Positions 59,834-64,000 of a stretch of 64,000 nucleotides of DNA are shown here, piece by piece. A program made the position numbers and the translations under genes. The stretch is from Plectrocnemia conspersa (taxonomy: Eukaryota > Arthropoda > Insecta > Trichoptera > Polycentropodidae). The stretch is from positions 1,054,001 to 1,118,000 of the forward strand of contig VTFK01000191.1 of assembly GCA_009617715.1 (NCBI GenBank), in the 5' to 3' direction. Within the stretch, counting starts at the first letter, position 1; each line of letters opens with the position of its first letter. The notes beneath the pieces were generated by a model, which was not told the origin of the DNA, did not search any database, and saw nothing but the letters and a program-made list of their open reading frames with translations.

Positions 59834-60515
59834 GGCACCCCGACAAAGTCGCGTAGGACAATTCCGCGCCGACATAGCCGCGCAAGTCAATCCCGCACAA
59901 TAAAAATAAGTAAAAAGTATATTTATTTATTAGTATGGTAAGATTAAAATGAAACAAATAAAATAAAAAAATATTAAAAAAAGAACCAAATATTCGCAAA
60001 TTTGTTAATGATAGAAAGCTAGAAAGTACACTGTTTCATTTTGTAATCACTTACAGTCCTAATCGAATAAGTTGAAAGGTTTATGAAAGTAGCAAATAAT
60101 CGCAAATGTATTAATAACACCTAAACATATTGGCGCAATTATGTTGCAATAAATATCATATGCATTTAATTACATTTTAAAAAACTTCGTATTAACTCAG
60201 TAGGAAAATAAATAACTGTAAAATTGATTATGTATATACGTATATTGAATTTCATCGTAATACATTTTTAATGTGTAATGAATATAACTATATTACTATT
60301 ATTATTAGCTGTCCATAAAACAAAATAAATAGAATTAAAAAAAAAAATTTTTTTCATTTTATTAAATTTTATAATTTTGATTCACGCGGCAATGTCGGCG
60401 CGGCTTTATCGTCGCGGTAATGTCGGGGTTGTATTGCGCGGGGTTGTTTTGCGCGGCTATGTCGGCGCCGGTTAGTCGGCGCGGGATTGTCCTGTGCGGC
60501 TTTGTCGGATCCCCT
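59834..60515. mobile_element. 682-bp hAT-like element with GCGC-motif ends
   Basis: The end GGCACCCCGACAAAG and the right complement AGGGGATCCGACAAAG head longer inverted arms. The arms are built from repeated words (ACAATCCCGCGCCGACATAG, CCGACAT[AT]GCCGCGC). An exact 8-bp duplication TTTATACC lies outside both ends (59826-59833 and 60516-60523). The right arm has more motif copies than the left. The core is AT-rich without a transposase frame. The 8-bp duplication points to hAT. Confidence 0.82.
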
Positions 60516-61004
60516 TTTATACCTCAATTTCAGACCTTCTACTTTTTTACATTCTTACGTTCGCATTTGGGGTTGTAAAATAGAGATAGGAGTAGGAGCA
60601 GCTTCGCTTATGGGAGGAAAAGGAATAACTCAATCACGGAATTAAATTAATTAATTTACGTCATTTCAAAAGACACACGTTTATTAGAGCACAAATCTAC
60701 AATAGTCAAAAATAATTACATTGACGAGAGGGTGATCGCTGTTCAAATCCGAATCAGTTATTCGCGACCTTGTTTTGCTTTTTATTAATTTCATTTATGA
60801 AAATGCTTGTTAACACCTGTATATTTTGAACATTTCCGAGGGCTGAATTAAGGGCACTTGAGGTAAAAATATGAATATGGATTCAGTTATAACGCCTATT
60901 TTAAAAGAATAAGTGGGCGCAAGGATGCAACGCGCCACTTGTGATCATCCAATGCGACGTTTGGCGCATGCGCCACGGGTTGGCCACCACTGATATATAT
61001 GTAT
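60516..61004 (+). other. Chc intron 1, between two hAT-type elements
   Basis: Mostly AT-rich with no frame recognised. A GC-richer patch at 60920-60995 contains the palindrome GGCGCATGCGCC and ends in GGCCACCACTGATA next to the following MITE; it may be the edge of an older element. Confidence 0.35.
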
Positions 61005-61181
61005 CAGTGGCGTGCCGTCCATACATGCGGTAGATTCAAAACGTCACCAACATGAACGGTTGATGGCGAGCGACTCAGCCGTTCACGTGATCGTGTTTAT
61101 ATTCGCTCGTGTTTATAGTCGATCAACCGTGCATGCTGGTGGCGTTTTGAATCTACCGCATGTATGGACGGTACGCCACTG
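61005..61181. mobile_element. 177-bp hAT MITE with ~60-bp TIRs
   Basis: CAGTGGCGTGCCGTCCATAC continues ATGCGGTAGATTCAAAACG and recurs inverted at the right end with few differences. The exact 8-bp duplication ATATGTAT flanks it (60997-61004 and 61182-61189). It is almost entirely stem, with a short central loop. Confidence 0.93.
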
Positions 61182-61189
61182 ATATGTAT

Positions 61190-62217
61190 GTATGTGTTAG
61201 TATATGCATTTTATGCATTAAATGCATGGGAGGCTGATAAGCTGTAGATAAAATACGTTTTGCATATTACTATAATTTGACTGTTAGTATTAATATAATA
61301 TTTAAAATTAAATAGTCTAGTTTTTTACCAGCAAAAACAATTTTACTAAGGCACAGTGGTATTAAAATATCTTCTTATCGTTTCGTTACATGATGCAGTG
61401 CGATATACGACTTTCTTTTTAACATATGCATTACTTCTAAATCGATTTAAATATTTGAAGGTTGCTTTGTATTTATATGTACATAATATGTATATGTATG
61501 CTCATTGTTATGAAAAGTAAATTCTCCTTTGTGTTTTTACGTGGTTCGAGCGATTGATTGTGCCCAGAGAGACAATGTCGAAATGTGCGATATTGTTCGA
61601 GCGAATCGATAAGTTTTTATCTGATAATGAAACTATCATTCATTTAGTCAGTAGCCATTCCTTTTATTCTCAATCCCCATTTCATTTTTACATAATAATA
61701 AATTGAAATCGTTAAAAGCGATTTCCAATGTAATTAAATGCTGGTTTCTATGGTGATGTGTGTGTTTCTGTTCGTAAAACACAACTTATGTTGCTTCTTG
61801 TTACATACGACGGTTCAAGACTATGGTTGCTTTTCATTATTTTACGTACTTTAAAGTATAGATATTGTAACTACCAACTGGTTTAATATTCCAATGTACG
61901 TTTACCGCTTTTTATTAAGCATTATACTTTTTCATTTCATTTCGCAGTTAAACCCCGTCTTGATATATTATTTGATAAACCTTTGTTCTCGTAAATTGCG
62001 ACTTGTTATTGCTCTGCATACTTTTATCGCCGTCCTAGACGCATGATGTCATTTCGATCTGGTCGATCAAAATTTGGCTGGGCATCGATAATTGAAAGTT
62101 GAAAGTGGTCGGAGTTCATAATCGACGGGCACCAACGCCCGCTTCGATGTTGATCGTGCGACTGTTTAAATTTTCAGTTTTTAGTAGGTAGTAGTACGTT
62201 ACACATATTTTTCATTT
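61190..62217 (+). other. Chc intron 1, featureless stretch
   Basis: No frame, repeat or RNA gene recognised. Confidence 0.4.
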
Positions 62218-62524
62218 AACCCTTTATGTGCTAGGTGCGGATAAATCCAAATCACCGTGTACGGCTCTTAGTGCGAAATTCGGATTTATCCCATGCTCAA
62301 TAAAAAAAAGTGCTAAATTAATTTTAATAAAAATTCACGTAATTAGTCGATCATAGAGTAAAAAATAAAATTAAAGATTTAATCCTGAAGGTGAATATAG
62401 ATGCAGCATAGAATGAATATAAACATGTAAAAAAATCTTAAGTACATCTTAAAATTTATTTTTTACTGTATAATTCACTAATTACGTGAATTTTCATAAA
62501 TATTAATTCAGTACTTAAAGGGTT
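62218..62524. mobile_element. 307-bp palindromic MITE
   Basis: The ends AACCCTTTATGTGCT and AACCCTTTAAGTACTG (right complement) are followed by inner matched blocks AAATTAATT and AAAATTCACGTAATTAG on both arms. Between the left end and the inner block are two copies of CGGATAAATC / CGGATTTATC, themselves inverted. Target site not clear: TTAA on the left only. Confidence 0.65.
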
Positions 62525-64000
62525 GACGGCGCGCATTGTATCGAAACAGATTGCGCTAGAACTTGCGCGCGTCCTCCAGTTTTTCGAATTGTAAAATTAC
62601 TTTTTTTTCGATATTTCCGATAATTGTTTCAAAATAGTATAATATACATACTCAATTCGACGACTGCGAGTATGTTTCTACTTCGACTTGATCCTAGAGT
62701 AGTGACTATCGTCGAGTAGAAAGTTTTAAGTGGCCACCATTATTTGTTGACGCTATTTGGATTACCGTAGGTCGCTATTTGGACTACCAAGGTTAACTAA
62801 CAGCTGATGACTGATATGACACGTCAAATTGAAAAAACTTGACAGTTGTTTTTTTATTATTGAGTTTTACATTACTGTACTATCTGTTAAATTCAGACCA
62901 GCTGATGTGTGTCATTGCGATTAGTAGCGTCTACTGCAGTAGCAGCGATTGGCAGCCTCGACTATATCCATAGATCATAAGATAATTTGGATTTCAATCT
63001 GTTTCACTTTTAACTCGTCGAAGTAATACACTACACTACTATGTGTTTATTTTATTAACTCAAAATTTAGACGGGCAGTAGTAATAGACGATTTACAACT
63101 GTTGTACATACAGTATAACACCAAACTGAAACATTCGTTCTGTTTCGTCGAGCGATGTAAAAGCGAGATCGTTATGCGCTCATAGACACACATCGGCATT
63201 ATTTTAAATTTATAATTTTAATCACATACATGTGTACGTAACCGAATAAAAAATTCAGATTGCGGTTGTGTGTTTATCTTTCATTTTATTATTCTTTCGT
63301 AACTGACTATTAATATTTCCGTTGCTATTTTCAACGCTACAAATGCGCACACGTAATACGCGGCAAACAATTCGATTAGAGATCGATCGTTTCATGCGAA
63401 ATGCGAAGATTTATGATTGCGGAGGGTCTGTGCGTACTGCGGCTAAATTTAGATTGAAAAGGGTCTTGGGAGTTTGAAATTATTATGCAGGATTCCTTTT
63501 GTGTTATTAGATAAAAGTTCATTAATTCAAAGCGAAGGTTTGGAATCGGAATTAGGTCTATTTGAAATAATAATAAATTAATTCGAAATAGGGTGTTAAA
63601 ATTAGAAAAACATAAAACTGAAATATTCACGTTATTTTGATGTAGGTATAAATACTACAACTACATTTAAAATTGATAAATATACACGCGTGTCGTTTAT
63701 TATTTCTCGCACACGTGAAATAACGTGGTATTGGATTCTTAAAAAAATACAATATAACATTTCGGTGAATACTTTTATTTTTCGTGTACTGATCGATACT
63801 TCTTACAGTATGTCTGTATATATTGTAAGTATATTTTGTCTGCGATAGCGCAAATCCATCCCATTGATTTTTTAATATTGCAGTAAGGTTTTTAAAAATC
63901 GTATCTTGGTTAGGAAATACTTTTAGGAAGTCTTAGGAAAACATTTTTTTTTATTTCTTGTTACTTTAAGTTTAGGTTATTGCGCATATTACGAGTTAAT
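62525..64000 (+). other. Chc intron 1, right end of window
   Basis: A small tandem duplication (CGCTATTTGGATTACCGTAGG / CGCTATTTGGACTACCAAGG) lies at 62751-62793. Otherwise unremarkable. The ORF 63376-63630 shows no domain. No second Chc exon was found. Confidence 0.4.

Noticed and set aside
1..64000. CRISPR array, operon or defence-island-like system
   Set aside because: All genes are spliced or typical animal genes and no regularly spaced direct repeats were found; the tandem arrays are simple microsatellites or transposon ends.

Overview
The window is nuclear DNA of an insect. It is AT-rich (by eye), genes are split by spliceosomal introns, the proteins are metazoan and several read closest to insect versions, and DNA-transposon remains are everywhere. 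The order cannot be fixed from the sequence. No prokaryotic, viral or CRISPR-like system is present.

Layout. 1-3374: AT-rich flank with two weak orphan exon candidates. 3406-6190 (+): ten-exon Spinster-like MFS transporter. 7271-8197 (-): decayed C2H2 zinc-finger gene. 9592-9813: first of four solo-LTR-like repeats. 11698-19123 (+): eleven-exon PHF12 orthologue (two PHD fingers and an FHA-like C-terminus), with a palindromic MITE in one intron and a dead hAT-like transposase in another. 24195-25544 (-): Rab35, convergent with PHF12. 25822-28809: a 1.1 kb TIR element, a palindromic repeat and a deleted Tigger/pogo copy. 29514-34187 (-): ten-exon pasha/DGCR8. 37571-38077 (+): intronless Arpc4. 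39575-41860: solo LTR, a hAT-type element and a Helitron-like 5' end. 42512-47500 (-): Ufd1, whose first coding exon is only the ATG and whose third intron is full of MITEs. 47733-49300: two more solo LTRs and a piggyBac remnant. 51909-51950 (+): first coding exon of clathrin heavy chain. The remaining 12 kb looks like its first intron and holds MITEs, hAT elements and mariner, Tc1 and hAT transposase fragments.

The genes are conserved housekeeping or regulatory genes: chromatin repression (PHF12), endosomal trafficking (Rab35, clathrin), microRNA processing (pasha), actin nucleation (Arpc4), ubiquitin-dependent extraction (Ufd1) and membrane transport. Nothing suggests they form one pathway.

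The most notable points are single-base frame breaks in the last exons of Rab35 and Ufd1, each removing a conserved C-terminal motif and each healed by dropping one base, and a set of non-autonomous hAT-like elements with exact 8-bp target duplications, two with unusual internal motif arrays. I found no convincing new biological system; the novelty lies in repeat architecture and in the two frame breaks.
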